From NCBI GenBank assembly GCA_001247695.2, contig LGRX02035182.1:1-61205 (forward strand): a stretch of DNA of 61,205 nucleotides, written 5' to 3'. The position numbers and the translations under genes are program-made. The notes below the pieces were generated by a model. That model was not told the origin of the DNA and searched no databases. It saw only the letters and a program-made list of their open reading frames with translations. This document shows, piece by piece, positions 47,957-59,632 of this stretch; the stretch's first letter is position 1; every line of letters begins with the position of its first letter. This stretch comes from Cymbomonas tetramitiformis (Eukaryota; Chlorophyta; Pyramimonadophyceae; Pyramimonadales; Pyramimonadaceae).

Positions 47957-50173
47957 TCATTCATGCGTAGAGGAAAATGAGGAACTGCCGATGTTGATGA
48001 AGTCGATTGAAGAAATCCAGGGCGTCAATGAGATGAAAATGCAGCCGTCCTCGTACACAGATGATGCCGCGCCAGAGCGCAACCGTACACCACCAACCTC
48101 GGTGCCTGTGATGAGCTGCGGTGTGGTGGAGAAATCATGCGTGGGGGAAAATGAGCCAGAACACAAACCTCGATTATCGATTGACGGGGTTCTGGATGTC
48201 GATGTCGCTGCCAGAAATACCCCTGGATACGCACAAGTAGCATCACCGATCGGTGGAGCCGCTGCGGCGCCCACGTCGACACCACCGAGTGTGGCAGCGG
48301 TGAGCGGGACCGCAGTGGCACCCAAGATGAACAGTGTGCACACCAGGAGAGACGTAAGGGCGGAACGCCCAAAGCCGATGGGAGGCCTGCCGCAGCCAAT
48401 TGCCGGCTGCGGCGACGGGAGAACGCCGTCGTCATCGTCGGACTCGTCACCTGTGCCTGCGCCCACAGACACCGCGGAGCCCATGCGGTGCAATGCAAGC
48501 GGTGGGTCAGGGTCAGGGGCGGAGAGAGTGAACCCGCCCATCGTTGCTACCTTGTCCATGAAGGACGTCTCCGGCTCGTAGGGCTGCAGGGGTCCACAGG
48601 ATACATCCTGCCGTCGGACACCACCGACGGCGGACCGGTGGAGGTCGCGGGCGGAGGCTGTACCGCTGCGGCGTTATTCTCGATCTTGAAGCGGAGTTGA
48701 TGTTCACAGCACCACCAACCAAGCAGACCCCAAGGTGGGTGTCAGCGGGCTGGCAGCACCGCACGTACTCGTCGATGGCGGCCTCCTCAACGGTGTCGCC
48801 GACACAGAAGGAAGCGGCGGAGAAGTCCTCGATGATCTCGGGCTTACCGCCCGCCAGAAAGCAGAGCGCGTCGAAACGGTCGCTGTCGTTCGTGTCGATG
48901 GCATGTTGGAAGGCGGTGGCGTATCTCGACGCCAGATACCGCAAACGCGTGCGCACCCGCACCCGCCTTCTCTGCACGCGGCCCGCGCGTGCGGGCAATC
49001 GCGGTGCCAATGCAGTGCCTTCTCCGCCGCGCATGATGAGTGCTGGCACAGCGGAATAGTCTGCGCCGAGTCACGGTGGAAAGCGACGAGCTTTGATCGG
49101 TCGCTCTGCGACCAATCCCCCCCTGCGTGAAGCGGGGAAGCCGCAAAGCGGTGCATGATGCCAGTCCTCCTGCGTGGAACATCGGGCGGCTTCTCCGCGC
49201 GAGGGGCGAAGCCCTTACCATTTACCTTGTCGCTGAGCACCCGCACCTCCTTGCGCAGCGCCAGGAGAAGTCCGTGATGTCGGCGTCAGCGGAGTCCTTG
49301 CCAGGCGGGTAGCCGAAACGCGCAGCGGCCGAGCTGAGGTGCTGCTGCTTTGGCCGCACCGTGCCCGCCCGCACGTGGGCCGCGTAGCATTCGCGGACCC
49401 ACTGTTGAATAGTGAGCAAGTCCACGCCCGCCCGATGGTCTTGGAGCAGCGGGCGGGAGGTGACCAGGCGATAGAAGTCGGGGTCGAGGGCGTCGATGAA
49501 CTGTGCCCCTTAACATCGTCGTCGTCCAGGGTGTTCTTACGCCTCGCGGCAACCAGAGCGGCGTTGAAGTCCATGATCTTGCTGCCGGGGTCCACACCAG
49601 ATTCCAGAGTCACATAGAGGAGGTCCGCAGTCCCCCGGAACGGAGCGTCCGCCTCCGGGAGCTTGCGGGCAAACTCCAGTAGCACGCGCTTCCCATCTTG
49701 CGGGAAAGCCTGTGCCGAACCCTCCAACCAGTCCGAGGCGGGACTGGTACGGTGAACCAGCAACTCCAGCGTCGAGAAGAGGAGTCGATTCCCCTCCGCT
49801 CGAATAGTAACGGTGGCGTCGTCGAGGGCGAAGAGAGACGATAGCAGAGGGTCCTCGGCCACGAAGGCCTCGTGCAGAGCTGCCACCATCCTCGTAAATA
49901 TCACAGCCGCGGCATTTTCGTTGCCATGGCGAACCTCTCGTCCTTGTTGCCAAGGCACTTCTTTGCAACGAATTTTGCGGATTTCTCGTTGAATCTGGTA
50001 CGAATAAGAGTTCGCACCGCTGCCACGAAAGCCGCGGCAGCAGTGTTTGCTGCCGGCTGCGCAGCAGCAGCCGGTGTAGCCGGTGTAGTCGCATGTCGTG
50101 CGTCGGCCGCGTCGACGATTGTCGCCAGGTTCATCCTCCTGGACGTAGCGTTAGAAAGTCGTGTCGTAACCAT
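47957..50173 (-). pseudogene. Second gag of the finger/TM family, frameshifted
   Basis: Minus-strand pieces read in order: RFNEKSAKFVAKKCLGNKDE (about 50.0 kb), then in another frame FALDDATVTIRAEGNRLLF and FPQDGKRVLLEFARKL (49.9-49.5 kb), then LLTIQQWVRECYAAHVRAG (49.4 kb), then the finger CQHSSC...HWHRDC (about 49.0 kb) and an acidic part. It ends with SALTSLLVCTLFILGATAV at 48.3-48.4 kb and a stop at 47957. Every piece has its equivalent, in the same order, in the gag at 18.1-20.6 kb, including the C-x4-C-x6-H-W-H-x2-C finger and the hydrophobic segment. At least three frame breaks show it is inactive. The left edge also resembles that element ('ccagcacaccacc' at about 47630). Confidence 0.75.
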
Positions 50174-50934
50174 GATGATAATGACAGTAGGGGTGGAGCA
50201 AGTGGAAGTGCGAGCGAAGAGCGGTCGTGGTGGGGGCGGCCAAGAGGTGGTGGTCGTCGAGAGCTGATTGGCGGGCACAGAACGTAGAAGTCAGCGGAGT
50301 CGTGTTGCCTTAATGGATCCGCGCAAGCTGAAGACGGTGTGCCAAGGCGACCATACATCAACAAAATCCTGCCAACGTAAAACCGAATCTTAAAATGTCC
50401 AAACTCAGGTAGCCCGCGCGCGTGCTCAATCAACCAGTACATCTAGGCCATACCGCCCAACCACGGGCGCTCCCGTAGCGGACCGCTCACTCCATCCCAA
50501 GCGGCTGCGGACGCCTGCGTCAAAAGAACCCTCAACCTCCTTTCCTGGTTCCAGCCCCAGCACTGGTTTCTAGAAATTCCGCGGGGCTACGCACCTTACG
50601 GTTTGAAGTTTCGTGAGATGATCCGGCAGCTTCCGCCTCCACCGGAGTGCTGCTGCTGCCAGTACGGGACCGGATACAACACGTCCACGTGCATCTGGTC
50701 CTTGTCGCCCCCAGCCCGGGAACTGCGAATATGCACCAGCCAGACGCCCTGCTACGCAGTACGGCGATACGGTCATCAGCACCTATGGTCCTCGCAGCAA
50801 GGTACCCGTCGAGGCGACCGAAAGGGGAGCAGCACTAGCTCTGCACTATACCCCGTTCCAACGCACCTGCTATAAGAGTCATTTGATGACCTCATTTTCT
50901 GATGGCCGAAGATCCTTACAAGAGTAAGGCACCT

Positions 50935-50964
50935 CTTAAGGGGGGAGAGTTGTGCCCGGAGCAC
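50935..50964 (+). promoter_or_regulatory. Polypurine tract and 3' LTR start, plus strand
   Basis: A purine tract ('aaggggggagagt') is followed by 'tgtgcccggagcac', the inverse of 47339-47366. It marks the 3' end of a plus-strand LTR element; the LTR would extend right from about 50951. Upstream (50.4-50.9 kb) I cannot recognise a coding frame. Confidence 0.6.
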
Positions 50965-51900
50965 AGCTAGAAGGCGAATTAGGATTAATGTTTAGGGAGT
51001 TACAAGTATTTATACTCCTGAACCCTACCCCAAACGGGTATGGAAAATATGATCAGATTTACCAGCATTAGTGCGCAGAAGCAGCAAGTATCTACGATCA
51101 GATATCTATAGTCGATGAATATGGGCTTCGATCGACCGAGTCGATCGATACGTATGACCCCGATTTTTACGACATTCGATTCGAACGATAATTATGGCCA
51201 TCGACAATTATGACAGTCGACGATGACGACCAGAGATAATGATGACGCTAGCCTCGGGTCGTCGGGTGACGACTATGTACTATGACAATAATACCGATGT
51301 ACTCGTGTCATCAACGATCTAATTGGAAGACAGTTTAGATTCGTCATTCAAGATTCGGGTGACAGCCTGTATTGATGAGATGACACTAGCAAGCTGACAT
51401 CATCACCGTAGGATTCAAGAAATCTAGGATCGGACGGTGGTGCTCATCGATATGATTAATTATATGACCTGCCTGATGACATCCTGACATTGCACCCCTG
51501 TGTTGCATGTGCTTTACTTGAAGAAACTTGGTAACCTTTTCATTATTGTTCTTTTCCTTCTAACAAACACCACCTAGCTACGAGTCTGTTTTAGCCTAGC
51601 ATAAATCCATTTCAACCTTAAAGTCTAATCCGATTTCAGCATCCTTGCTGAGGTCGGCGATCTCCCTTTAAAATGTCAATCCAGTAGAGGCCTCGTCATC
51701 ATTGGCACTGCCATGATCATCACTCTCCCTGAAACAGCATGCCTACCTATATCCAGGTGGGCAAATACCAAATGTACGTCCATAGTAGGGGAAACCCTTG
51801 AACTCCGGCTCGCAATCAGGAAGCTCGAAGGGCGCGGCGAACTCTTTTCCCTTCGTGATGGTGATGTAATGAAGAAAGCATCCAGAGCCTCTCGATAAGT
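50965..51900. other. Probable LTR remnant, no gene
   Basis: Sequence after the LTR start, rich in 'cga' and 'gacgat' words between 51100 and 51300. No second copy lies in the window, so the right edge cannot be set. No coding frame is convincing. Confidence 0.4.
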
Positions 51901-51909
51901 GTGCCTTTG

Positions 51910-52346
51910 CTACAGAGTATTGGAGCTACCTCTTGCCCCGCCAAAGCCAAATTGGGGAAACATGAGAACCCCTCCCAGTCTGGTCTTAGTGCATCCAATG
52001 TACGCGGGATGGGATCCCGATCGATCGGCGCAAGCTGTATACGCAGTACCCTGAGCGCTACTACTACATTAGAACATCACCTACGTCTACGAATTCCATA
52101 TGCAAGGTTAACATTGAGGACGTGGCCGCAGTACGGGATCATGTATCGGCGTCTAGGACACGAGACGACATCGAGGACTCCCACGATATCGACCACGTTG
52201 ACGACCTGCCTTGGATATCGGTCTCAGAAGGCTGTGTGGACACGATGGTCAGCGTGACCTTGGGAAGCCTTCCTGGATCCTCTGATAAACATATGGACCT
52301 TATTAGAGAGATAGAAGCAAACAACTACCATATTGTCAAGTCCTGA
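51910..52346 (+). pseudogene. Possible tail of an LTR-retrotransposon pol
   Basis: The end of a plus frame (DHVSASRTRDDIEDSHDIDH to IREIEANNYHIVKS and stop at 52346) sits 25 bp before a purine-rich tract and a TGTGACGGGG LTR-like start at about 52380. A coding end next to a polypurine tract is the usual 3' layout of Ty3/gypsy elements. I see no integrase or RNase H motif, so the assignment rests on position. Confidence 0.3.
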
Positions 52347-52369
52347 TGCTCGCGAGGACGGTTCACACA

Positions 52370-52392
52370 TAGGCAGGGGGGTGTGACGGGGT
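52370..52392 (+). promoter_or_regulatory. Second polypurine tract / LTR start candidate
   Basis: 'aggcagggggg' is followed by 'tgtgacgggg', the standard form of a polypurine tract plus LTR start. No matching 5' LTR was found in the window. Sequence to the right (52.4-53.3 kb) has no recognisable gene. Confidence 0.45.
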
Positions 52393-53312
52393 GGGTAAGG
52401 TGTGCAAGGGGGCAAACAGTACGACGAGTCGTGGCAATATGATATATAGTGTATCCACACAAGAATGCCAGATCCTGAGTCGTAGTTCCACTAAAGCGAA
52501 CCTTGAGGGAATGCTCAAGTTGAGCGATCGGTCAGCATTGTGGCTTTCATTTAGTAACCCCATACCTATAGTGCAAGACTGCTTAAAGAATAAAAGTCAA
52601 TATAAAGTGTTACTATTCACATAATGTGCCCACAACATCATATGTCTGCATGCGATGCATTAGATGTTAGTACATAGGCATGTATCATCCTCAGGTCACC
52701 CCATTTTGTTGGCCAAACTCATTGGAAGCAGCACATTCCCAATGGAGGAAAATATATATTGAAATATTCAGTGTGTGACTCGGAGTAGCAATATCATCGT
52801 AGAAGAAGATTTTCACCATATGGATGGTTCTTAGAACTGGCGTCCCGCTCGCATGAAGGCCGAATACTCCTTTGGTATGGTCGTTCAAGTGCAAGATGCA
52901 ACACTGTTGGTTCGCTAGGATGCACAAGAGCTCAAGAGTGGCTGATCATGCGAGGTCAATCGTAAAAAAATTTCTTAGTATCCTTTTCGCGGTTCAAGGG
53001 AAGATCCGTGGACCTGCATACAAAATCAAGCCATCGAATTAGGTCTGCCCACGAACACTCTACCAACAGAACATTGACGCCTTGTTCGAAAAAGAGCCAA
53101 GAGCTTAGCTTCCTCTCTTTGCACTGGCTTTGTTGTCGTGTTCATTGTTGAAGCTCCGCGAGGCTTCGCGAGCTTCGTCAGTGAAAATGGAACTGAGGTT
53201 TTGAGCAATGCCAACCCAGCAAACACTGACTTGTCTACTATGTTGAGGGCTGCCAGGAGATGATTGGATGAAAATGTGTTCTACAACTATGAGTTTCAAG
53301 GAAGCCGGCACG

Positions 53313-53336
53313 CCACACAAAACATGTTTTGTGTGG
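53313..53336. repeat. Perfect 24-bp palindrome
   Basis: The half-site CCACACAAAACA is followed at once by its exact complement, with no spacer. It lies in otherwise ordinary sequence and no gene adjoins it closely. Confidence 0.95.
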
Positions 53337-53831
53337 GATGCCCCTCCCTCCCTGCCCTTCCATGAATCACATGAGGGTTGCCCTCTCCGCTAGCTGCACA
53401 CCGCACTTGATTTTAAACCCTGCCTGCGCCGGACATTTCCCCTTGCATTTTCCTTGTCACAAGAGGACTCCGAAGGACTTGAGCGTCTACATGCAAGAGA
53501 AGCCCAACGAAAACACATCTGCAGATTAGTCGCACGCCCACTGAATTGCAAAAAGTGGTGATTTTGACACAGGATTCAGTTCAGAAGCTCTCCCCCGCCC
53601 CAAAATCCCCCAAAACCAAATACAGGCCAAAGCAAAAGGGCTAATGACAAGCTGACGTTACATCCAACACAGAAGTAAGCAAACATTAGGGTCTGCCAAG
53701 AGAGCAGCTTCCCGATTGTGCCATCCAAGGGATCATAAAGCGGCCCAAACCCATATACAACATATAGGAAGTGTATAATACGCTTAGAACACAAGACGCA
53801 TATGTAAGATAAAACATGGATTCTGTCCACG

Positions 53832-54258
53832 TCAGCAATATGAAAGTGAAGGCAATTCAAAAAGCCCTTGTTGGCTGTTGGATGTATGTTGGCTAATGAC
53901 GCCTAGCAATAGGAGAGTGGATAAACGTGTATAAATGGAGCTTGAAACAACCTTGATGCAGGCACTACTATAATGTGAAGGAGGGGCGGTAAGAACTGCA
54001 CATTTACACACACGTCTTTCAAGGGCTCTACGAGGCATCTGCGCTTGTTCAAAGCTCTTCCACGCATCGAGATATCCAAGAGATTGACCCGAAAGAGCCT
54101 TCACGAGAGCATGCGTCGGCCGCTCATACCTGGATCCCTCAAGGGATTGGCGCCGCTGTATTCGCTCGGTCGGCTTGCGGCTGCGGCGCAGAACACCACT
54201 GGCTTTCTCTGGCTCCATCAAGTTGTTCATCATGGAAACGAGCGCTTTATATGACTCC
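53832..54258 (-). CDS. Hypothetical basic protein, uncertain
   Basis: The first ATG on the minus strand (about 54258) gives roughly 140 residues (MESYKALVSMMNNLMEPEKA and onward) with an Arg/Gln-rich middle and a hydrophobic end. No motif is recognised. The open frame extends upstream to 54374 from a GTG. It lies just outside the left end of the tyrosine-recombinase element and may be the interrupted host sequence or noise. Confidence 0.25.
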
Positions 54259-54530
54259 ATACCGTCGATGGTCGCAGCACGATGAGAGGACTCACCCTGT
54301 CCCCGTTCCCACCTCAGACAAGGGATATAGAAGTTTTGCCCCGCTCCGTTTCCCCTCAATCTAACGTCAAGCACCGCGTGCTGCGAGGGTTTCTAATGCC
54401 GAACACTTGATGTCAGAGTCAGTAATGCCAATTGATCAGTTTGGTGTAAAGACTGATTGTCTACGGCCAGTATAGCTCGAAGGAAGTCGAAACCCTGAAG
54501 GAACCCTTAGATCAAGAGATGAAACCCCAG

Positions 54531-54560
54531 ATTTCTCTTTTGCTCGAATCCTCATTCGCC
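54531..54560 (-). repeat. B2 split direct repeat
   Basis: 'atttctcttttgctcgaatc' plus ten more bases, matching B1 (54881-54910) with three differences. It is the outer 3' terminus of the element. Confidence 0.8.
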
Positions 54561-54718
54561 AAAGGCAGGCACTGCAATACATTTCATTAAATGATTTTGT
54601 AAGATGTATGAAAATGCATTTAGTGTTTTTTTTTAAATGCTTTCTAAATTTGATGAGATGTCCCGACTGTCTGTGCATGTCACCAAAAGGAAAGAGTCTC
54701 TGGGTCGGGAGCGGTGGG

Positions 54719-54910
54719 AAGAGCAAAAGGAACAAAGCTGAACAGGCGTGTCGCTTCGTGGCTACTTGTACATCCTGTTTGTGTCACGGAGGTACATCTA
54801 TCATTCGGCTCTACTGCCGCAGGAGTCACGGATTCTAAAAGTCTGAAACCACAAAAATTCCGTTGCACTCCAATTTGAACATTTCTCTTTTGTTCGAATC
54901 CTCATTTGCC
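54719..54910 (-). repeat. A2 plus B1 junction repeats
   Basis: A2 (54719-54880) repeats A1 at 59633-59794, including 'cgtggctacttgtacatcct' and 'aggagtcacggattct'. B1 (54881-54910) follows directly. The junction lies just beyond the recombinase stop at 54962. Confidence 0.85.
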
Positions 54911-54961
54911 ATGAAACCAAAGATGAAAACAGTGAGGCACACAAAAGAATTCTGAAGTCGG

Positions 54962-56240
54962 TCACTGTGACCATGTTAACCACGCGAAGTAGAAGTTCAT
55001 GTTTGCGTCCCTCAAAGCTGTCGGGTCAATGTAGTGCTGTACAGCAGAAGAGAACTGTGACCAGCCTCCAAAGAAACACACTTTCTCCATTGTCACGCCC
55101 ACAGCTCGAGCACACGTCGTGGCACCCTTCCGAGTACTCTGTGCAGAGAAATGACCGCCCTCCGGAGGTCTGCAATCCAGCTCGCTGAGAGCCAGACAAA
55201 TCCATTCATTAGCAACTGAAGCCTTGAAGTTCTTCGGGTCCTCGGGCAACATCCAGTAGGCATCCGGTTGAGTCCTCGTAGACCTGCTCCAAGCTGCATC
55301 ACGGTGCACTTCCCAGCGCAACACCAGCTCTCTCAACCGAGCAACTCCAAGGAATGCACAAGCGCCTCTTCACCTGGTGGTGCCGGCGTCCTTTCTCCCT
55401 AAGGAGAACCACAGAAAGTTCACTGTCACCAAACTGCACGTGCTGCCGTGACAACGATGTCCCCGTGTCTGGTCTGCGAAATGTCACAAAGGCAATGACC
55501 ACGTAGGCGAAGGCCCGCAACAACACTAGAATTTCTGAAGATTGCGGTGTCAAGTTCAGAGCCGCCTCGTGCGCACGTCGTACGTGTCCTACCGGCAGCC
55601 AAGTCCGCCGAGTCTCGATGTTCTCCTCCTGCACCGCCAGCTCCGCCTGGATGGTTGCCATCCCTTTCACAGCTCGGGTCACAGCACGACCCTTCGCTGA
55701 TCCAGGGAACCGCAGGTCCTCGTGGTAGTTGTTGATGGCGGAGAGGTACGGCTGCAAGGAAGCTGACTTGATGCCCCCGTCTTTCATCACGAAGGCGATG
55801 TACAGCAACACAGTTGCCTCCGTCGCTGGTAGCCACGGCCGTCGGTACTGCTCACAAAAGTAAAATGAAGCGCCGCGCCTTCGGTCCGTAGTTGCTCATC
55901 GTCGTGTCCAGCTGTGCTTTCTTCTGCATCTTCACTGCCAGTTCTCTGAGTCGGGACTGTCCCAACTCACTCCTCCACCGCTCACAAAGTGGGCGCGTGA
56001 GGAAGTTCTCCACTGCACCGCCGCGCTTGTTCTCCTTGTAGTCGCCTCTGCGGTCAATGTCCTTGCCGTCCGCGTCTGCTGCCTCGTCCGTCGGCTCCGA
56101 CATACCTGAGCTACCAATGATTTTGAAGTTCTCCTCAGACAGGTCAAGCGTTTCCTCGTCGCCATCGTCGTACAGCACGTGCGCCTTACCGTCCTCGTTG
56201 AACTCCTTCACCACACCCGGGTAGAAACAGTCATCGTCCT
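54962..56240 (-). pseudogene. Tyrosine recombinase with N-terminal Tudor-like domain
   Basis: The upstream part (56240-55852) reads FYPGVVKEFNEDGKAHVLYD, then DGDEETLDLSEENFKII, the pattern of a Tudor-type beta barrel. It is followed by an acidic linker and a helical segment ending ARRFILLL. A one-base slip near 55850 leads to the core-binding domain (SASLQPYLSAINNYHEDL) and the catalytic domain, with the first Arg in FRRPDTGTSL. After another slip (near 55310-55340) come the second motif, AQSTRKGATTCARAVGV, and the terminal Tyr in GGWSQFSSAVQHYID. Recombinases of this class cut and rejoin DNA through that Tyr. I did not identify the box II Lys and His with certainty. Confidence 0.75.
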
Positions 56241-56330
56241 TCTAGAACACCTCGATTCTTGAGTCCACGGTCACCTTGCCTGCCGTCGAACACGTCGAAG
56301 AACTCTTACGCACTTCAGCAGCGTAGTAGC

Positions 56331-58300
56331 TCACCGGTAGGCCTCGATGAAGAACATCACAACGTCCCACTTTGAGGGCCCGGGCACCTCGGACCCTCCC
56401 AACCTGCTCGGAGTGAACAGGTCCCTGCGCCTCGGCATGATCACCACCTCGGTCGCCAGTGCTTCCAGCTCCCTGAACCAAGACTGGCCTGGCCAGTACG
56501 GGGCCATCACTGTCGCTGCAGCCCCTTCCTCCCGCAGCTTGTGCACCACTTCCTCCAACAACGCCCACGGGGGATTTACCCAGTTGTTCTCCCCCCGCCA
56601 GTCGTACGCCAGAGAGTCCACGCCCTCGCACCGCGGGTCCTTCCACGCAGCGTAGTACCGCGGAAGCCGCGCGGAAATCTCGGAAGCGAACCGGTCCACC
56701 GTGAAGGGGCCCCACTGCTCGCTGACCCACACAAACCACTTCCGATTGAGCCTCCCGTCGTCGAGATCCTCGTAGCGAGAAAAGTTGTTGGCCCACACGT
56801 TGGCCTCGCCACGGATGTAACGAGCTTGAAGCTCGATGTCGTGCAAGTCGAGGAGCGACCAGGGTCTCCGCATTCTCCTCATCAAGTCATCTGGAGGTGA
56901 AGTGCGAGAGCATCGCCACCACTGCCTTGTTGTCGCAGTAAAGTCGTACGACTTGCTCTCCACCTCCTTCAGGTACGCCTGCACCGTCTTGTACACGGCC
57001 TCCAGCTCCAGGTGCGTGATGTGCCAGTTTCGCATCTCGTCTGGCCAAAAACCTCTCGTCGGGAACTTGAGGTTCAGCACGCCTCCCCACGCCATCATCG
57101 AAGAGTCCGTGTGCAGCTTCGCTCTCGTCGGGGATCTCCAGATTTTGCGCCCGTTCCACCTGCTCATCACAGGCAGTCTGGCCCACCATTCTAAGTCCCC
57201 CCGAGCTGCACGGGAAATCTTCACCTTCGCTCCCCAACTGCGTTTTCCCCCACCAGTACGAAGTAGAGCTCCCGCAGGTAGAGTCTCGCTGTTGGTACGG
57301 CTAGGTACACCGATTGACAGAGTCCCGTGAAAGCTGCCAGTCTCCTTGCAACAATCCACCTCCGATTTCTCGTCGCATCGCACTGGATTTCTTTTGCTCT
57401 GGCGTGGATCCTCTGCACCCGTCGCTCCGTGACACGAAATTGTCCCAGCTTCAGGTCCACCTCCAAGCCAAGGTAGTCCACCACCTGCACTGGCTCCCAT
57501 TGGCCCTTCTTCTCGTTCCGCCTTAGGCCCAACCGATGAAGCACGAGTTGAACTTTTTCTGGACGCAGAAAGCCTTCTCGCTGAGAGTCCACCAGCAGCA
57601 AAAAATCGTCCATATACGGCAACACTCACATCCCGCTGTGAAGGTTCGCGTCCCCGCCAGCGCCACGTGCTCTGCGACGGACTGACCATCGCTGTTGTAC
57701 TATGGAACCGTCCCGTAGCTTCTTGATCTCCTTCCGATCTTCTGCTGTCTGCGGAGAACGAAGGGCCTCCACCATCACGCGTACGAACTTGCAGCACACC
57801 CTCGGCGCGTCGTTCTACCCGAACAGAATTGCAGAGCATTGAAACAGCTCCCCCAGCAGGTCGAACTGCATGAACCGCTGAAAGTCCGGGTGGATTCCCA
57901 ATGCATGAAAACCGTCCTGCAGGTCAAAACTGAAGCATCAATCGCCCGGCTTCGCCAGCCTGCGCAGTTTCTTCACAGTCTCCATCTTCATGCGATTCTT
58001 CAAACACCATTGATTCAGCCATCGGAAGTCCACCACCAGTCTCCACTTGTTCGTACCCGGTTTCGGCACCAAAAAGGCGCGTGGAACGTGCAATCTCTTC
58101 GTCGCTCTTATCCACGCCCCGTTCTCCAGCAGCCTCTCCTTCTCCGCGTCCAGCCACACCTGTCGCTGTCGCGTAGCATCCTGCAATGACACACCGTGGT
58201 CGAACGGAGGCGGAGGCCCGCGCTTCCACCTCAACTTCACCCCGTGAGTAATCCACTGCATCACCTCTGAACTGGCGCCCGCCGCGCGCCATGCTCCCCT
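56331..58300 (-). pseudogene. RT, RNase H and Dam-like methyltransferase of the DIRS-type element
   Basis: Pieces on the minus strand: KWRLVVDFRWLNQW (about 58.04 kb) opens RT; FDLQDGFHALGIHPDFQRF (57.9 kb) carries the first catalytic Asp; an FG-stop-NDAPR (57.82 kb) has TAG where relatives have Trp; then LPYMDDFLLL (57.6 kb) is the YxDD-type box. RNase H shows LHTDSSMMAWGG (Asp), THLELEAV (Glu) and, in a shifted frame, YCDNKAVVAML (Asp). The methyltransferase-like part follows with VDRFASEISARLPRYYAAW, then YDWRGENNWVNPPW (56.57 kb), where NPPW is the catalytic-motif position, and ends near 56331. Family knowledge: DIRS and PAT elements often encode this Dam-like domain after RNase H. Confidence 0.8.
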
Positions 58301-58389
58301 CCGCTGTCTCACCTGCTGTTGCACGGTGAGTTTTCCCCGACCAGCGCCCGGGGAGGCTGTCGCGCAGGACGGGGTAGCGGCAAGCACAT

Positions 58390-59160
58390 CAACCATCGGT
58401 CGCGGGCTTCGCGCCCCGGCCCTTACCGCCTTTGTCAGCAGGCTTCTTGCTGTCCTTCTCCTCATCGTACTTCTTACGCTACTTCCAACGCTGGTCACGG
58501 TGGTCTTTCACAACTCGCGTGTCTGCATTTGCCGCATTCTTTGAAGTCGCGCTCAGCATTGCTTTCCCACGGTTCTTGTCGAAGTCGTTCAACCACTGCT
58601 GCAACACCTCGTCCACCACCACACCATCCGCTGCCTGGTACACTCTGTCTTCTACGAACTGCAGCGGAGCATCTGCGCCTCCACGTTGCGAAGACCCCGG
58701 CTCTTGCTCCACTGTCTGCGTAGTTCCAGCATTGTCCACAGGTTGCACAGCATCGCGTATACGCTGTGCACCGAGTTGGTCACCGCGTGAATACGATTTT
58801 GCAGATCTTCGTACGACAGCTCGCCGTCCTCCGATGCGTCCAACGTTGCGTTGCATTCCATGTCGTGCAGGTAAGACAGTGCCGGTGCCAAAACTAAGCT
58901 CTCGTACTTCATCGAAGAGTTAGACTTCTTGGAGAGGGCGTCGTACGTTTTGTTCCCGTGCAGATCGTACAGCTGCGGCAATCTCGTTGTCAACCTCGCC
59001 GGCCGCGGAGGGAACGGATGGACGGGGGCCTCTGGCACGTACGCCAGTTTCCTCCTTCTCTCCAGAAGTTGCTCAGCAGTTTTCGCAACGTTCTCAGGGT
59101 CTGATGTCCCCAATTTTGCTGTGACTTTCGCTTCCAACGCCACGTTGATCTCCGCTTACC
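58390..59160 (-). pseudogene. Gag-like ORF of the DIRS-type element
   Basis: The minus frame from about 59143 holds YDLHGNKTYDALSKKSNSSM, LVLAPALSYLHDMECNATLD and LQNRIHAVTNSVHSVYAMLC, a helical pattern seen in DIRS gag proteins. The frame then shifts near 58700 to EVLQQWLNDFDKNRGKA and a basic Lys-rich end. A start ATG upstream is out of register with it. It would package element RNA. Confidence 0.6.
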
Positions 59161-59632
59161 GATGAAGCTGTTCACGCAGCAGGCGATGCTCCTCTGCCTA
59201 TTGCCTCTGCATTTCCAGAATATCCCCTGGTTGCTTCTGCATCTCTAGAATTTGTTGCAACAAGACTTCCTGCGTTGTCGGTGCTGCAGGGGAAGGGGAA
59301 GCCCCTCCGCCGTCGGGCTTCCCCGGGAGGGGAGGGAATTCCTCTGGATCCTTGTTCTTCAAACTTCCAGTCATTTACCCTTCAAAGGGAGTTACAGTGA
59401 AGTAAAATCGCACTGCCTTCGCCGATGTGAAGCTGCAGTTAACAGGTGGAACGTCGTTCCCGCCACTTCGCTGCGAGATCCTCCCGTCGTTGTCGATCGC
59501 CGTCGTACAACCTAGTGGTTTAGTCACAACCTACTCTACTGTTTACAAGGAAAACAGGTGAAGAATATTTACAAAATCCGATTTGCAGTGTGCCTCACAG
59601 AGTACCGTAGGTACCCGTGAAGTTCCTGTTGC

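Noticed and set aside
49215..50287. Plus-strand and overlapping ORFs across the second gag relic
   Set aside because: The minus-strand pieces align in order with the gag at 18.1-20.6 kb; the other frames are GC-driven shadows.
55426..57330. Other long ORFs on both strands across the DIRS-type element
   Set aside because: Only the frames with recombinase, RNase H, methyltransferase and RT motifs are supported; the rest are shadows.
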